Shown: positions 16,740-26,248, counted from the stretch's first letter. The stretch: DNA of 49,342 nucleotides from Paracoccaceae bacterium (GCA_902554885.1 CACDPV010000008.1:1-49342), one strand, 5' to 3'. The notes: generated by a model from the sequence alone, not told the origin. Numbers and translations are program-made.

Positions 16740-17497
16740 AAGTTTGTGGGTTTATCGTTTTGCCATGTCAAACCTACTTCCATCTCCTCGTGACTGAGAT
16801 TGGGCTCTACTTTATAGGTGCCAAATAATTTGTCCCAAATGGATAGTGCAAAACCGTAGTTTGTATCGTGCTCACTCCTATCTGAGGAGTGGTGTATTCG
16901 ATGCATGTCTGGTGTTACTATGAACAATCTTAAGATTTTTTCAAATTTTGATGAGATTTTAATATTGGCATGATTAAACATTGAACTGGCATTAAGTAAT
17001 ATCTCAAATACTAAAACAGCAAGCACGGATGGTCCAATTAGGTAAACAAGACCAACTTTAAACAGCATAGATAGTATAATTTCAATAGGATGAAATCTAA
17101 TAGCTGTAGAAACATCAAATTCAGGATCTGAATGGTGGACTTGGTGCACCCTCCATAAAAAAGGAATTTTGTGCGTTACTACATGTTGCACCCAAATCGC
17201 GAAATCTAGAATTAATATTGATAAAATAAATTCAATGCCGATAGGCCAATCAAATAAATTAAAAATCCCAATTGAATTTGTCTTTGCATCTATGGCTGCT
17301 CCTATTGCTAGCAGTGGAATCGCGACAGCCAGTAATCTCAAAAAAAAGCTATCTACAATTATGAAGGACCAATTCGTTCTCCATCTGGGCCCCTTATTTG
17401 CTTCTTGTGATCTGCGCGGTATAAGTCGCTCAAGTAAAGCCAAAGTTGCAAAAGCAAAAAAGAAGATGAAAAGCCTGATTAATATTTCATTATCCAT
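16703..17497 (-). CDS. Sterol desaturase / fatty acid hydroxylase family membrane protein
   Basis: 264 aa with three to four hydrophobic spans. The di-iron histidine clusters of the superfamily are visible: HVVTHKIPFLWRVHQVHHSD (HxxxH plus HxxHH), FHPIE, NHANI, and HRIHHSSDRSEHDTNYG near residue 200. These enzymes oxidise lipid or carotenoid-like substrates using O2; the substrate here is unknown. The 3' end overlaps the ferredoxin-like gene by 37 nt on the same strand, suggesting that the two are co-expressed and that the iron-sulfur protein may feed it electrons (inference). Confidence 0.85.
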   Translation of the reverse strand: MDNEILIRLFIFFFAFATLALLERLIPRRSQEANKGPRWRTNWSFIIVDSFFLRLLAVAIPLLAIGAAIDAKTNSIGIFNLFDWPIGIEFILSILILDFAIWVQHVVTHKIPFLWRVHQVHHSDPEFDVSTAIRFHPIEIILSMLFKVGLVYLIGPSVLAVLVFEILLNASSMFNHANIKISSKFEKILRLFIVTPDMHRIHHSSDRSEHDTNYGFALSIWDKLFGTYKVEPNLSHEEMEVGLTWQNDKPTNFWWSIWLPFRNK

Positions 17498-17573
17498 AAA
17501 TGGAGATTTACTTTAAAGACCTAAATTTTCAACCCATATAGAATTTTTATTTAATTCATATAAGTAAGAATTC

Positions 17574-18434
17574 TTAGGCTCTGATAAGTGAGCCAGCTCC
17601 ATGTTCGGTGAATAACTCCAATAGACATGCATTTGGTACTCGCCCATCTAAGATTACGACGCCTCGAACACCGCCTTCAAGAGCCATAAGCGCAGTCTCT
17701 GTTTTGGGAATCATGCCACCAGATATAATACCTTCATTTATCCAACTCTTAATTTGGCTCGAGTCTAGTTCTGTTATAATTGACCCATCTCTATCCTGAA
17801 CGCCGCTTACGTCTGTTAGAAGTAGTAATCTGTCAGCCTTTAGAGCCGCGGCAATAGCACCGGATACAGTGTCACCATTTATGTTCAAAGTCTCTCCGTC
17901 AACTCCTGCTCCAAGAGGCGCGATTACAGGTATCATATCATTCTCAAATAAATTTAAAATTACTTCAGGATTAACATCTTTGGGAGAGCCTACTAGTCCC
18001 AATTCTGGTTTTTCCTGAGAGCAGGTAATAAGTTTTGCATCTTTTCCTGATATACCTACAGCACGTCCATCTTGATTATTAATAGCTTGAACAATTTTTT
18101 TGTTCACGTTTCCAGACAAAACCATTTCAACTATATTCATAGTTTCTGCGTCTGTTACGCGCTTCCCATTAATGAATTTGGATTCAATGTTCAATTTATC
18201 CAACATAGAATTAATCATTGGTCCGCCACCATGAACGATAACGGGGTTTATACCCACCTGGCGCATGAGTACGACGTCTCTTGCGAAAGTTTCGAGGGCT
18301 TCATCGCTCACCATAGCGTGACCACCCAATTTAATCACAATGATAGCACCAGAATACCTTTGCAAGTACGGGAGCGCTTGTGACAATGTTTCTGCCGTTG
18401 CTATCCAATCTCTATTCATATTTTGCTTCTTCAT
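17574..18434 (-). CDS. argB: Acetylglutamate kinase
   Basis: 286 aa. It phosphorylates N-acetylglutamate in the second step of arginine synthesis. Visible motifs: VIKLGGHAM (phosphate loop), [14 protein letters not shown] (substrate), [41 protein letters not shown] (the C-terminal nucleotide site begins here) and [14 protein letters not shown]. The first start is at 18434. A second ATG, five codons in (18419, MNRDWIATA), has AAGAAG upstream and matches the start I recall in relatives; the choice is open. It lies between engB and the hydroxylase gene in a close-packed leftward block. Confidence 0.93.
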   Translation of the reverse strand: MKKQNMNRDWIATAETLSQALPYLQRYSGAIIVIKLGGHAMVSDEALETFARDVVLMRQVGINPVIVHGGGPMINSMLDKLNIESKFINGKRVTDAETMNIVEMVLSGNVNKKIVQAINNQDGRAVGISGKDAKLITCSQEKPELGLVGSPKDVNPEVILNLFENDMIPVIAPLGAGVDGETLNINGDTVSGAIAAALKADRLLLLTDVSGVQDRDGSIITELDSSQIKSWINEGIISGGMIPKTETALMALEGGVRGVVILDGRVPNACLLELFTEHGAGSLIRA

Positions 18435-18508
18435 AAATAATCCAAAAGTGTGGAGTGATTTCTACTATCTCATTGTTGCCTTTTAGTGAAACATTATATT
18501 TCAACATA

Positions 18509-19156
18509 CTAGTCTAATGTTGCAATTATACTCCGTAGTCCTTCTAGACCTGTCTTATTTTCTGCAGAAGTAACTACTAGCTCTGGAAAGGCAGCAGGAT
18601 GTGCTTGCAGTTTCTTTCTTACCTGATTAAGCACGTGTTTTTTTTGCTCTAAATTTACTTTGTCAGACTTTGTTAATACACATTGAAATGTGACTGCAGA
18701 AGTGTCCAATAAATTCATAATTTCCTCATCGACTTCTTTAATTCCATGACGAATATCAATAAGTACAAACGCTCTACGAAGTGATGATCGGCCAGATAAA
18801 TATCGTTTCAATAGCTCCTGCCACTTTTTTACAACATCGATTGGAGCGTTGGCAAAACCATAGCCTGGCAAGTCAACAAGATAGTGATGATCTCCAGTTT
18901 TGAAAAAATTAATTTCTTGGGTTCTTCCAGGAGTGTTTGATGCCCTTGCGATGGACTTTCTACCGGTAATTGCATTGATCAATGAAGATTTTCCTACGTT
19001 AGATCTCCCAGCAAAGCAAACTTCCAGTCTATCTGCTGGGGGAAGACCAGTCATATCGACAACGCCCTTTAAAAAATCTACGTTTCCTGCAAATAGCTTC
19101 CGTCCTTTTTCTCTAGCAAAATCATCTGGATCAGGACTTTCCTTAAACTCTAGCAT
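18509..19156 (-). CDS. engB: Ribosome biogenesis GTPase EngB (YihA/YsxC)
   Basis: 215 aa. This small GTPase is needed for late 50S assembly. G1 GRSNVGKSS at about 50-58, switch region ARASNTPGRTQEINFF, G3 LVDLPGYGFA, G4 TKSD in CVLTKSDKVN and G5 TSAENKTG are all present. The ATG at 19156 shares its A with the upstream stop (TAATG), so it is translationally coupled to the MOSC gene. Essential in several bacteria by family knowledge. Confidence 0.94.
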   Translation of the reverse strand: MLEFKESPDPDDFAREKGRKLFAGNVDFLKGVVDMTGLPPADRLEVCFAGRSNVGKSSLINAITGRKSIARASNTPGRTQEINFFKTGDHHYLVDLPGYGFANAPIDVVKKWQELLKRYLSGRSSLRRAFVLIDIRHGIKEVDEEIMNLLDTSAVTFQCVLTKSDKVNLEQKKHVLNQVRKKLQAHPAAFPELVVTSAENKTGLEGLRSIIATLD

Positions 19157-19899
19157 TAATCAATTACCGTTAGTTTATCGCCCAGACTCAAATTTCCATT
19201 GTTTCTAGCAACTGCGTAAACACTGAAATTTTGGTGACCGTGAGCTTGTAATGCACCTAAGGTGTCCGCGTCCCGTATTCCAGTTTCAGGGTTAGCGGTT
19301 GTCGCCATGCATCTTTGTACAGGTTCTACTATATCAAATTGTACGTTGCCAATTTGAACAATTTTGCCTATCCAATCCATTTCTGTCCACGGGTCTAGAT
19401 CATCGATCCAAAGATTTCCCCTCCATCGATTTTTTGATAAATCCAACCCCATTTCTGAAGCTAAAGCCTGATGCGATGTTGAACTGCAAATAGTTATTGA
19501 AGGATAATCCGTGTCTGTCATAGCAGCTGACCTTGCTCTTATAAGCTTTGCAGATTCACTTCTATCACTGGGTATCAGATCTTTGGTCCATTGAATTAAC
19601 TTCTCACCTTCAGTATCTGGGCAAAAAGTTATCTCTTCCTTATTTGGATGTGACATTGTTAAAGTATTTTTTTTCTCATCGAAATGTGTTGCAATGGCCA
19701 TTAAACTAGGAGCCTTAGCCCCTCTTGAGAAATTGTGGCATGCTACCCACTCACTGCCATCTGCAGTGCTATTCTCATGAATGACGGCCCAAAGTCTATC
19801 ATGTGGAAGCGCCGCGCCAGCTGTTACTTTAACCTCCGAAACACTCTCTCTCCCATGTGATTTTATGGGATAGCGCCATATTTCTGATAAGTAAGCCAT
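19156..19899 (-). CDS. MOSC-domain protein
   Basis: 247 aa. It has an N-terminal beta-barrel-like start (YLSEIWRYPIKSHGRES) and a MOSC core with RGAKAP, DLDPWTEMDWIGKIVQIG and the conserved cysteine in VEPVQRCMATTANPETG. MOSC proteins bind molybdenum cofactor or carry sulfur to it (related to YiiM/YcbX and MOCO sulfurase C-termini). The exact role is unknown. It sits between yidC (adjacent, no gap) and engB in a conserved Rhodobacterales string, so its presence is positional rather than pathway-linked. Confidence 0.85.
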   Translation of the reverse strand: MAYLSEIWRYPIKSHGRESVSEVKVTAGAALPHDRLWAVIHENSTADGSEWVACHNFSRGAKAPSLMAIATHFDEKKNTLTMSHPNKEEITFCPDTEGEKLIQWTKDLIPSDRSESAKLIRARSAAMTDTDYPSITICSSTSHQALASEMGLDLSKNRWRGNLWIDDLDPWTEMDWIGKIVQIGNVQFDIVEPVQRCMATTANPETGIRDADTLGALQAHGHQNFSVYAVARNNGNLSLGDKLTVID

Positions 19900-21684
19900 T
19901 TAAGTTTTTTTTCGCTTGAAGCTTTCCCTTATGTTGCCGAATACATCAGGCTTATAACCCTGAGATCGCATAATCATATACTGTTGCGCAAAAGTTATCA
20001 TATTGTTCGCAATCCAATATATAATTAGTCCGGAAGCGAAAGTGCCGAGCATGAACATAAATACCCACGGCATCCATGCGAAAATCATAGCCTGAGTTGC
20101 ATCGGTTGGCGCGGGATTTAGTTTTTGCTGAAGCCACATGGATATGCCTAGTAAGATTGGCAAAACGCCCAATGAGAAAATAAATAGAATGCTTTCTGGT
20201 TGGAATGGGTTTCCCCATGGAAGCAGACCAAACAGGTTTAATATGGTAGAGGGGTCGGGAGCACTAAGATCTTTTATCCATCCAATCCATGGAGCATGCC
20301 TAAGTTCTAGAGTGACAAAGATAACTTTATAAAGCGCAAAGAAAATTGGTATCTGGAGTAAAATTGGTAAGCAACCAGCCGCAGGGTTAACCTTTTCCTT
20401 TTTGTAAAGACCCATCATTTCAGCTTGTAATTTTTGTCGATCGCCGCCTGTTCGCTCCTTTATTTTTTCCATTTCTGGCTGGAGCTCTTTCATTTTTGCC
20501 ATCGAAACGTATGATTTATATGCCAAAGGTAGCAATAAAGTTTTTATGAGCAAAGTTAGTCCAATTATTGCCCAGCCCGTATTACCAATAAATTTGTTTA
20601 AGTAATGCAGAGCCGCGAAGATCGGCTTTGTTAAGAAAAAGAACCAGCCCCAATCGATGCTATCCAAAAAGCCTTCGACGCCCGTTCTTTCGTAATTTCT
20701 AATTGCTTCCCATTCTTTTGCTCCAGCAAAGAGGTGCGAAGTAACATTTGCTGATTGACCAATGCGAACAGTTTGCGGACTAAAAACTGTTTCTGCCTGA
20801 AAAATATCAGACTTATCATAGTATTTTGCGGTAGAGCGAAACCTGTTGTTCTGCTCTGGAATAAGCGTTGCCATCCAGAAATGATCTGTAAAACCAATCC
20901 ATCCTGAATTTTCAACTTCAATTCTGTCAGCGTATGCAGCTTCTCTGTCACTGTAACCATAATCTCTCAGGTTATCATAACTGTCCTCTGCCAAGGTTCC
21001 ATCAGACATTCTGACTAAACCCTCATGCAGTATGAAGAAATTTTTGAGGCCGGTTGGTTCTCCATGACGTCTGAGCAGCCCGTAGGGTCTTAACTGTACT
21101 TCTGCACCGCTTTCATTGGTAACCGTTTGGTTGATTGTAAAGAGATAATTCTTATCAATTGATATGGTTCTGCTGAATAGAAGACCATTTTGGTTGTCCC
21201 AATATATCGTTACCGGATCTTGATGCGTCAATTTTGGGTTACCTGAAACAGACCAAATGGTATCTGGATTTGGAACTGATTTAGGATCTAATCCAGCTAA
21301 GGCTGCCCAACCGTATGCAGCATAAAATCCGTGTGGGACAGTACTCGGTTTTAGAAGGGTTACAATCTCAGAGTTTTCGTCTAATGCAACGCGGTAATCT
21401 TTTAATGATAGATTGTCTATTCTTCCGCCCTCGAGTGAGATTGACCCTATAACTCGGTCTGTCTCAATCTCGATGCTTGGTACATCTTTATTATCACTAA
21501 GGTCGGAAGGTAAGGTGACAGTTTCTTGAATATCTTGAGCAGGCAAACCTTGGACCTGTGCCTGTTCGATATTTTGTTCTTCGGTCTGGATTGGCTCTGG
21601 CGGGGGAAATAAAATAAACCAAGCTATAATAACCACAAAACTAAGCACAGATGCCAGGATTAGATTTTTATTCTGATCGTCCAT
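19900..21684 (-). CDS. yidC: Membrane protein insertase YidC
   Basis: 594 aa from ATG 21684 (MDDQNKNLILASVLSFVVII), which is the family's usual beginning; an in-frame ATG at 21723 would add 13 residues and is less likely. One N-terminal membrane span, a large periplasmic beta domain (about 60-350), then the five-helix insertase core with LTLLIKTLLLPLAYKSYVSMAKMKELQPEM, AGCLPILLQIPIFFALYKV and a C-terminal basic tail. It inserts and folds inner-membrane proteins with or without SecYEG. The stop abuts the MOSC start. Confidence 0.95.
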   Translation of the reverse strand: MDDQNKNLILASVLSFVVIIAWFILFPPPEPIQTEEQNIEQAQVQGLPAQDIQETVTLPSDLSDNKDVPSIEIETDRVIGSISLEGGRIDNLSLKDYRVALDENSEIVTLLKPSTVPHGFYAAYGWAALAGLDPKSVPNPDTIWSVSGNPKLTHQDPVTIYWDNQNGLLFSRTISIDKNYLFTINQTVTNESGAEVQLRPYGLLRRHGEPTGLKNFFILHEGLVRMSDGTLAEDSYDNLRDYGYSDREAAYADRIEVENSGWIGFTDHFWMATLIPEQNNRFRSTAKYYDKSDIFQAETVFSPQTVRIGQSANVTSHLFAGAKEWEAIRNYERTGVEGFLDSIDWGWFFFLTKPIFAALHYLNKFIGNTGWAIIGLTLLIKTLLLPLAYKSYVSMAKMKELQPEMEKIKERTGGDRQKLQAEMMGLYKKEKVNPAAGCLPILLQIPIFFALYKVIFVTLELRHAPWIGWIKDLSAPDPSTILNLFGLLPWGNPFQPESILFIFSLGVLPILLGISMWLQQKLNPAPTDATQAMIFAWMPWVFMFMLGTFASGLIIYWIANNMITFAQQYMIMRSQGYKPDVFGNIRESFKRKKT

Positions 21685-21852
21685 AAAAAAGCCGCCAAAT
21701 CTTTTTATTTTACCCACGTTCAACAGACTAAGACCAAAAAGGTCAAGACTGTTTCAGCGAATTTATAGATACCAAGTTACTTTTAGTAGAAATTTAGAGA
21801 TTATTTTACTCAATTTTTGATTATCTTGATTAGTCAGAGCTTTATTCCCCTT

Positions 21853-22680
21853 CTAAAGTTCTCTCTGAAGGTCTAAAAAGTCGAATAAATTCTTATCTAA
21901 TAAATGAGACGGTTTCGTATTCATCAGAGATCGAAACATTACTTGACGTCGCCCAGGGCTATTTTTTTCCCAACCATCTAAAATCCTTTTCACCTGTTGT
22001 CTCTGAAGTCCATCTTGAGATCCACATAAATCACACGGAATTATTGGATAATCCATTTGCTTTGAAAATTTTTCACAATCAGATTCGGCCACATAAGCAA
22101 GGGGGCGGTAGACAAATAAATCTTTTTCTTCATTTACAAGTTTTGGAGGCATTGTAGCAAGCCTACCGCCATGGAAAAGGTTCATAAAAAACGTTTCAAG
22201 TATGTCATCTCTATGGTGACCTAATACGACTGCTGAACATCCTTCCTCGCGCGCTATACGGTATAAATGCCCGCGCCGTAATCGTGAGCATAGTGAGCAG
22301 AATGTACGACCTTCTGGGATTTTATCGACTACCACAGAGTACGTATCTTGATATTCAATCCTGTGAGGTACCTCCATTTTTTCTAAGAACTCTGGAAGAA
22401 TGGTTTGTGGAAAGTTAGGCTGCCCCTGATCTAAATTACATGCTAAAATATTAACAGGTAATAAACCTCTCCATTTTAGTTCGTAGAGAGCCGCTAAAAG
22501 CGTATAGCTGTCCTTTCCGCCGGATAAACAAACTAACCAGCGTGCATCCCGCTCCACCATGCCATAATCACTAATAGCTTGGCTGACGTTTCGAATAATT
22601 CTGCGTCTTAGTTTTTTGAATTCAGTGTTTGATGGTGCACCGTAAAACAAAGGATGGATATCATTTAGATCGTCTAGCAT
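21853..22680 (-). CDS. ttcA: tRNA 2-thiocytidine(32) synthetase TtcA
   Basis: 275 aa. An ATP-PP-loop enzyme that thiolates C32 of certain tRNAs, using a 4Fe-4S cluster. PP-loop SGGKDS at 53-58; cysteine pairs C128/C131 ([11 protein letters not shown]) and C216/C219 (CDLCG), both CxxC, as in Ttc[20 protein letters not shown] is a strong family motif. The length is slightly shorter than E. coli TtcA. It is separated from yidC by about 170 nt without a clear terminator. Confidence 0.93.
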   Translation of the reverse strand: MLDDLNDIHPLFYGAPSNTEFKKLRRRIIRNVSQAISDYGMVERDARWLVCLSGGKDSYTLLAALYELKWRGLLPVNILACNLDQGQPNFPQTILPEFLEKMEVPHRIEYQDTYSVVVDKIPEGRTFCSLCSRLRRGHLYRIAREEGCSAVVLGHHRDDILETFFMNLFHGGRLATMPPKLVNEEKDLFVYRPLAYVAESDCEKFSKQMDYPIIPCDLCGSQDGLQRQQVKRILDGWEKNSPGRRQVMFRSLMNTKPSHLLDKNLFDFLDLQREL

Positions 22681-22736
22681 ATCAAGGCTTTAAATTAGAT
22701 TAATGTCCATAACAAGTGATGCGAATACATTTGAGA

Positions 22737-22967
22737 TTATTTATTTTTTTCAGGTACTGGATCATAGCCTTGTCCACCCCAAGGATGGCATTTAAGTAGG
22801 CGCTTTACAATTAAATAAACTCCGACGATTGCACCTCTTTTTCCCAAGGCTTCTAAAGCGTATGCGCTGCACGTTGGTTGATATCGGCAGTTATGTCCTA
22901 CCCAAGGTGAAAAAATAGCCCTGTAAGCTCTAATTGGAAGTGAAATGAGGAACGAAATAAGATTCAT
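22737..22967 (-). CDS. yidD: Membrane protein insertion efficiency factor YidD
   Basis: 76 aa. Short membrane-associated protein with the diagnostic cysteine-containing block [20 protein letters not shown] and [14 protein letters not shown]. YidD assists YidC-dependent insertion by family knowledge. Its start overlaps the rnpA stop by 4 nt. The usual order rpmH-rnpA-yidD-yidC is interrupted here only by ttcA. Confidence 0.94.
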   Translation of the reverse strand: MNLISFLISLPIRAYRAIFSPWVGHNCRYQPTCSAYALEALGKRGAIVGVYLIVKRLLKCHPWGGQGYDPVPEKNK

Positions 22968-23338
22968 TTTTGCCTTACACTTAGCTTTTTAAAAGCATGG
23001 ATTAATTCAAATTTTAGGTCTTTAAATTTTGTATTACAGGTGCTCTCAGCTCGTCCAATTAAAACGTAGTCTGTGCTAGAAGTCCCATATTGAGCGACGG
23101 TTTCTGCTGCAGCTGCGCGCATGCGTCGCTTAGCACGGTTGCGCATGACTGCATTGCCAACTTTTTTGCTTGCAGTGTAACCTACTCTTATAGTTTCAAG
23201 TGAGTTAGGCCGAGCCTGAACAATTATAGATTTTCCAATAAATTTTTCCGCTCTGGACGCGGCAATAAAATCTACTCTTTTTGAAAGAGTTTCCAAGGCA
23301 TGCTTAGAGTTGCGACCTTCTGATGATAGATTTTCCAT
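22964..23338 (-). CDS. rnpA: Ribonuclease P protein component
   Basis: 124 aa basic protein that binds the RNase P RNA and pre-tRNA leader. The RNR signature is clear in [31 protein letters not shown] precedes it, and [10 protein letters not shown] lies in the C-terminal half. It starts 40 nt after the rpmH stop and overlaps yidD by 4 nt. RNase P processes tRNA 5' ends. Confidence 0.93.
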   Translation of the reverse strand: MENLSSEGRNSKHALETLSKRVDFIAASRAEKFIGKSIIVQARPNSLETIRVGYTASKKVGNAVMRNRAKRRMRAAAAETVAQYGTSSTDYVLIGRAESTCNTKFKDLKFELIHAFKKLSVRQK

Positions 23339-23378
23339 GAGTTTGCACCAAAAGTGCGTCTCAGGACTAAGAGTAATC

Positions 23379-23513
23379 CTAGGCGCTTAGGGACTTCCGC
23401 CCTCTCGCTCTACGAGCATTTAAGATTTTTCTGCCGGCTTTTGTTGCCATTCGTGAACGGAAACCATGTCGGCGCTTTCTAACCAAGTTTGATGGCTGGT
23501 ATGTACGTTTCAT
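23379..23513 (-). CDS. rpmH: 50S ribosomal protein L34
   Basis: 44 aa. Reading leftward from ATG 23513-23511 to TAG 23381-23379 gives [37 protein letters not shown] and KSLSA, an unmistakable L34. GGAGAATG lies 7-14 nt before the start. It is the first gene of the leftward rpmH-rnpA-yidD unit, with a plausible promoter 65-93 nt upstream. It is easily missed because of its size. Confidence 0.96.
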   Translation of the reverse strand: MKRTYQPSNLVRKRRHGFRSRMATKAGRKILNARRARGRKSLSA

Positions 23514-23577
23514 CGATCATTCTCCGTATTTTTATCTTTGCGCTAGAATCGCAAGAACAAGCTCTCTTGAGGCCGCT

Positions 23578-23606
23578 CTTTTAAGCTTCTATTCCCAAGA
23601 AGTCAA
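23578..23606 (-). promoter_or_regulatory. Candidate sigma-70-type promoter for rpmH-rnpA-yidD
   Basis: On the minus strand TTGACT (23606-23601, 5/6 to consensus) is followed after exactly 17 nt by TAAAAG (23583-23578, 4/6). It lies about 65 nt before the rpmH start, in the gap between the divergent rpmH and TVP38 genes, where a leftward promoter is required. Confidence 0.6.
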
Positions 23607-23745
23607 ACCGTTCTAATACTTCAAAATTATTTTAAGTGTCGATGAGTTATTTTTTGCCAGGTAAAGACTTTGAGTTACTATAACTTTAAGTACACATGTA
23701 ATTTGATAGCGAAAAATTTAGCCTCGTTTAAGGTGTGAATGTTCA

Positions 23746-24486
23746 ATGAATAAGTTAGATTTAAGAAAGACAGTTGTAATATTACTTTTTATTATTGCTG
23801 CTTTCGGTCTTTCTTTTTTTAGTGAATTGATAAGTTTTGAGGCTCTTAAAGAAAATAGATCAGATATTTCAGACTTTCGGGATGAGAATTTTATTCTATC
23901 TATACTTGTTTTCTGGTTGTTTTACTTTTTATTGGTAGTTTTTTCGTTACCTGGAGCAGCAGTTGCCTCTGTCTCGGGTGGGTTTTTATTTGGTCTCAAC
24001 TTAGGGCTACTCTTAAATGTTACTGCTGCAAGTACTGGTGCAACGGTATTGTTCATATTAGTTCGATACGGTTTGAAGAGTTTTAAATATTATCAATCCA
24101 ATGATTTTGATAATAAATTTGCCGTTAAAATAAAAAATGGCCTTATTCAAAATCAAGTTTCAATCATGTTAATACTGAGGTTAGTCCCACTGGTTCCATT
24201 CTTTCTAGCGAATATCTTGCCTGCACTTGTTAGTGTCAGACTTTTTAATTTTATTTGGACCACAGTTATTGGCATCATTCCCGGTGGCATAGTTTTTACG
24301 TGGATTGGGGTAGGGGTTGGCGAGGTATTCGATAGAAACGACTATCCTAACATTGAACTCCTATTTACCCCAGCTATCTTAGGTCCTCTACTGGGTATAA
24401 CAGCACTACTTCTCATACCAATAATTTTTAGGCATTTTGGCTTTTTACCGAGAACGATAACGGAACAAAAAAATGAAAAATATTAA
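23746..24486 (+). CDS. TVP38/TMEM64-family (VTT domain) membrane protein
   Basis: 246 aa with six or so hydrophobic spans. The VTT/DedA-like core is visible: SGGFLFGLNLGLLLNVTAASTGATVLFIL, then LRLVPLVPFFLANILPAL and a following GIIPGGIVFTWIGVGVGEVF with the proline-glycine re-entrant pattern. VTT proteins scramble or transport phospholipids or undecaprenyl carriers; substrate here unknown. It overlaps the downstream flavoprotein by 14 nt, a pairing often seen in proteobacteria, but the functional link is not established. Confidence 0.85.
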   Translation: MNKLDLRKTVVILLFIIAAFGLSFFSELISFEALKENRSDISDFRDENFILSILVFWLFYFLLVVFSLPGAAVASVSGGFLFGLNLGLLLNVTAASTGATVLFILVRYGLKSFKYYQSNDFDNKFAVKIKNGLIQNQVSIMLILRLVPLVPFFLANILPALVSVRLFNFIWTTVIGIIPGGIVFTWIGVGVGEVFDRNDYPNIELLFTPAILGPLLGITALLLIPIIFRHFGFLPRTITEQKNEKY

Positions 24487-25891
24487 GGTAGACCTGCTTG
24501 TTATCGGGGCAGGGTCGGGAGGACTAGTTCTTGCTTCTGGTGCTGCACAATTGGGGGCAAATGTCGTATTGGTTGAGGGTGATCGGATGGGTGGTGATTG
24601 TCTAAATTATGGCTGTGTGCCTTCCAAAGCTCTTTTAGCTGCAGCAAATACTGCTCATCAAGTCAATCATTCGGATAAGTTTGGTATAAAGGCAGAAATA
24701 GTGAGTGCTAATTATGCCAACGTAATGGCCTACGTTGCGAAAAAAATAGCAGAAATTGCGCCACATGATAGCCAGGAACGTTTCGAGCAAATGGGAGTTA
24801 AAGTCATAAGGCAATATGCTAAATTTAAAGACCGTAAGACGATAATTGCTGGTGAATATGAAATTACTGCACGCCGCATTGTGCTGGCAACTGGTTCCAG
24901 GGCAAAAATTCCGAATTTAAAGGGTCTTGATGAAGTATCCTATCTAACAAATGAAACTTTGTTTGATCTAAGAAAAGCGCCCAGTCATCTTGCTATCGTA
25001 GGTGGTGGCCCGATCGGTTTAGAGATGGCGCAGGCTCATGCAAGGTTAGGTATTAAAACAACACTAATTGAGATGAACAGAATTATGCTGGGTCATGAGC
25101 GACGATTTGTTGAGCCTGTTCATAAAAGTTTAATTGATGATGGCGTAAGTATTGTTGAGAACACATTTGTTAATCGGGTCGAAAAAGACAAGGCTGATAT
25201 CAAACTTCATCTAAGCTCTGGGAAAGTATTATTAGTAAGCGACTTGTTAATTGCTGCTGGGCGCGTGCCGAATATTGAGCAGTTGGCCCTGGAACAGGCA
25301 GGGGTTAAATACAATGAATTTGGAGTAACCGTGGATAGAAATCTCCGAACCACTAACAAGTTGGTTTATGCAATAGGAGATATTGTCGAAGGTTCACGAT
25401 TTACTCATACGGCCAGTTACCATGCAGGTATCGTTCTTAAAAAAATATTATTATGGCTCCCATCCAAATTGCGTACTGATCACATACCGCAAGTTACATA
25501 CACTGACCCAGAAATAGCGTCTGTAGGAATGAATTTTGAGGATGCCGTTAAGCGCTTTGGAAAAAAAGTTGAGCGCTCATGTGTGAATTTAAAAACTAAT
25601 GATAGAGCTATAACGGATAGTAAGACAGAGGGATTTGTCGAAGTTTTATTACTGGGAAGAAAAGTAATAGGTTGCTCAATTACTTCGAAAAATGCTGGAG
25701 AGCTAATATCTTTTTGGGCGTTAGTAATTGCAAAAAATATTAAAATTTCGAGTATTAATGCAATGATACCTCCGTATCCCACACTGGGAGAACTTAATAA
25801 GCGAGTTGTAAGTGAATACTATGCTCCCAAGGTTTTTGGGAATAAGCTTTTAAAATATTACGTTGGTATTATTCAGAGATTTTTTAAATAA
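24473..25891 (+). CDS. MerA/dihydrolipoamide-dehydrogenase-like FAD oxidoreductase
   Basis: 472 aa class I pyridine-nucleotide disulfide oxidoreductase. FAD site VIGAGSGGLVLASGAA; redox-active disulfide C43/C48 in GGDCLNYGCVPSKAL; NAD(P) site IVGGGPIGLEMAQA; second FAD motif YAIGDIVEG. At the dimer interface, where dihydrolipoamide dehydrogenase has the catalytic His of HxHPT, this protein has PPYPT, so Tyr replaces His, as in mercuric reductase-like enzymes. No N-terminal HMA domain or C-terminal vicinal cysteines are present, so true mercury reduction is unlikely. It may act with the overlapping TVP38 gene at the membrane. Confidence 0.85.
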   Translation: MKNIKVDLLVIGAGSGGLVLASGAAQLGANVVLVEGDRMGGDCLNYGCVPSKALLAAANTAHQVNHSDKFGIKAEIVSANYANVMAYVAKKIAEIAPHDSQERFEQMGVKVIRQYAKFKDRKTIIAGEYEITARRIVLATGSRAKIPNLKGLDEVSYLTNETLFDLRKAPSHLAIVGGGPIGLEMAQAHARLGIKTTLIEMNRIMLGHERRFVEPVHKSLIDDGVSIVENTFVNRVEKDKADIKLHLSSGKVLLVSDLLIAAGRVPNIEQLALEQAGVKYNEFGVTVDRNLRTTNKLVYAIGDIVEGSRFTHTASYHAGIVLKKILLWLPSKLRTDHIPQVTYTDPEIASVGMNFEDAVKRFGKKVERSCVNLKTNDRAITDSKTEGFVEVLLLGRKVIGCSITSKNAGELISFWALVIAKNIKISSINAMIPPYPTLGELNKRVVSEYYAPKVFGNKLLKYYVGIIQRFFK

Positions 25892-26023
25892 ATTTAGCTA
25901 AATGAGTTAGTGATCTTCACTTGTTGTTTTAAAGTTCATCTTTTTTTACTGGAGATGATAAAAAGACTTTTCTATATTTATCTATTGCAAAGGTCATAAT
26001 TTCATCTTAACCACGAGGCGAGT

Positions 26024-26100
26024 GCACCGGTAGCTCAGCTGGATAGAGTACTTGACTACGAATCAAGGGGTCGGGGGTTCGAATCCTCCCCGGTGCGCCA
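26024..26100 (+). tRNA. tRNA-Arg, anticodon ACG
   Basis: 77 nt including encoded CCA. The acceptor stem GCACCGG (26024-26030) pairs with CCGGTGC (26090-26096), with discriminator G and CCA at 26098-26100. The anticodon arm is CTTGA / TCAAG around the loop CTACGAA, anticodon ACG at 26058-26060. The T arm is GGGGG / CCTCC with loop TTCGAAT. ACG is read as ICG and serves CGU/CGC/CGA codons. Its 3' end is the left boundary of the putative island that follows. Confidence 0.96.
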
Positions 26101-26144
26101 TTTTCCTTATTTTTTCTGAATAAATTAAATGATAACAGTAGGTT
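26088..26144 (+). repeat. Left att-like repeat: end of tRNA-Arg plus 44-48 nt downstream
   Basis: From CCCCGGTGC (26088-26096, end of the tRNA acceptor arm) through 26144 this 57-nt stretch aligns without gaps to 34998-35054, with 42/57 identical bases by hand count. The first nine bases and the TAAATAAATT-type and AGTNGGTT blocks are the best conserved. This is the pattern of an attachment site at a tRNA 3' end. Confidence 0.6.
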
Positions 26145-26156
26145 GCACCATTTATC

Positions 26157-26176
26157 GGGACCGCTTTTGGGACCAC
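26157..26176 (+). repeat. Tandem GGGACC motif near the left island end
   Basis: GGGACC (26157-26162), GCTTTT, GGGACC (26169-26174) then AC: two copies at a 12-nt period. The nearly identical AGGACC-GCCTTT-AGGACC-AC occurs at 34913-34932 in the same orientation. Possible integrase arm-type binding sites; no other explanation was found. Confidence 0.45.
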
Positions 26177-26248
26177 TAAGTTAGTTCTTGCTGTATTTCG
26201 TCAAAGCTGGACATGTTCACATTTACAGGAAGCTAAATAATAAGTTTT

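Noticed and set aside
24473-25891. True mercuric reductase (merA)
   Set aside because: No HMA domain, no C-terminal cysteine pair and no mer genes nearby.
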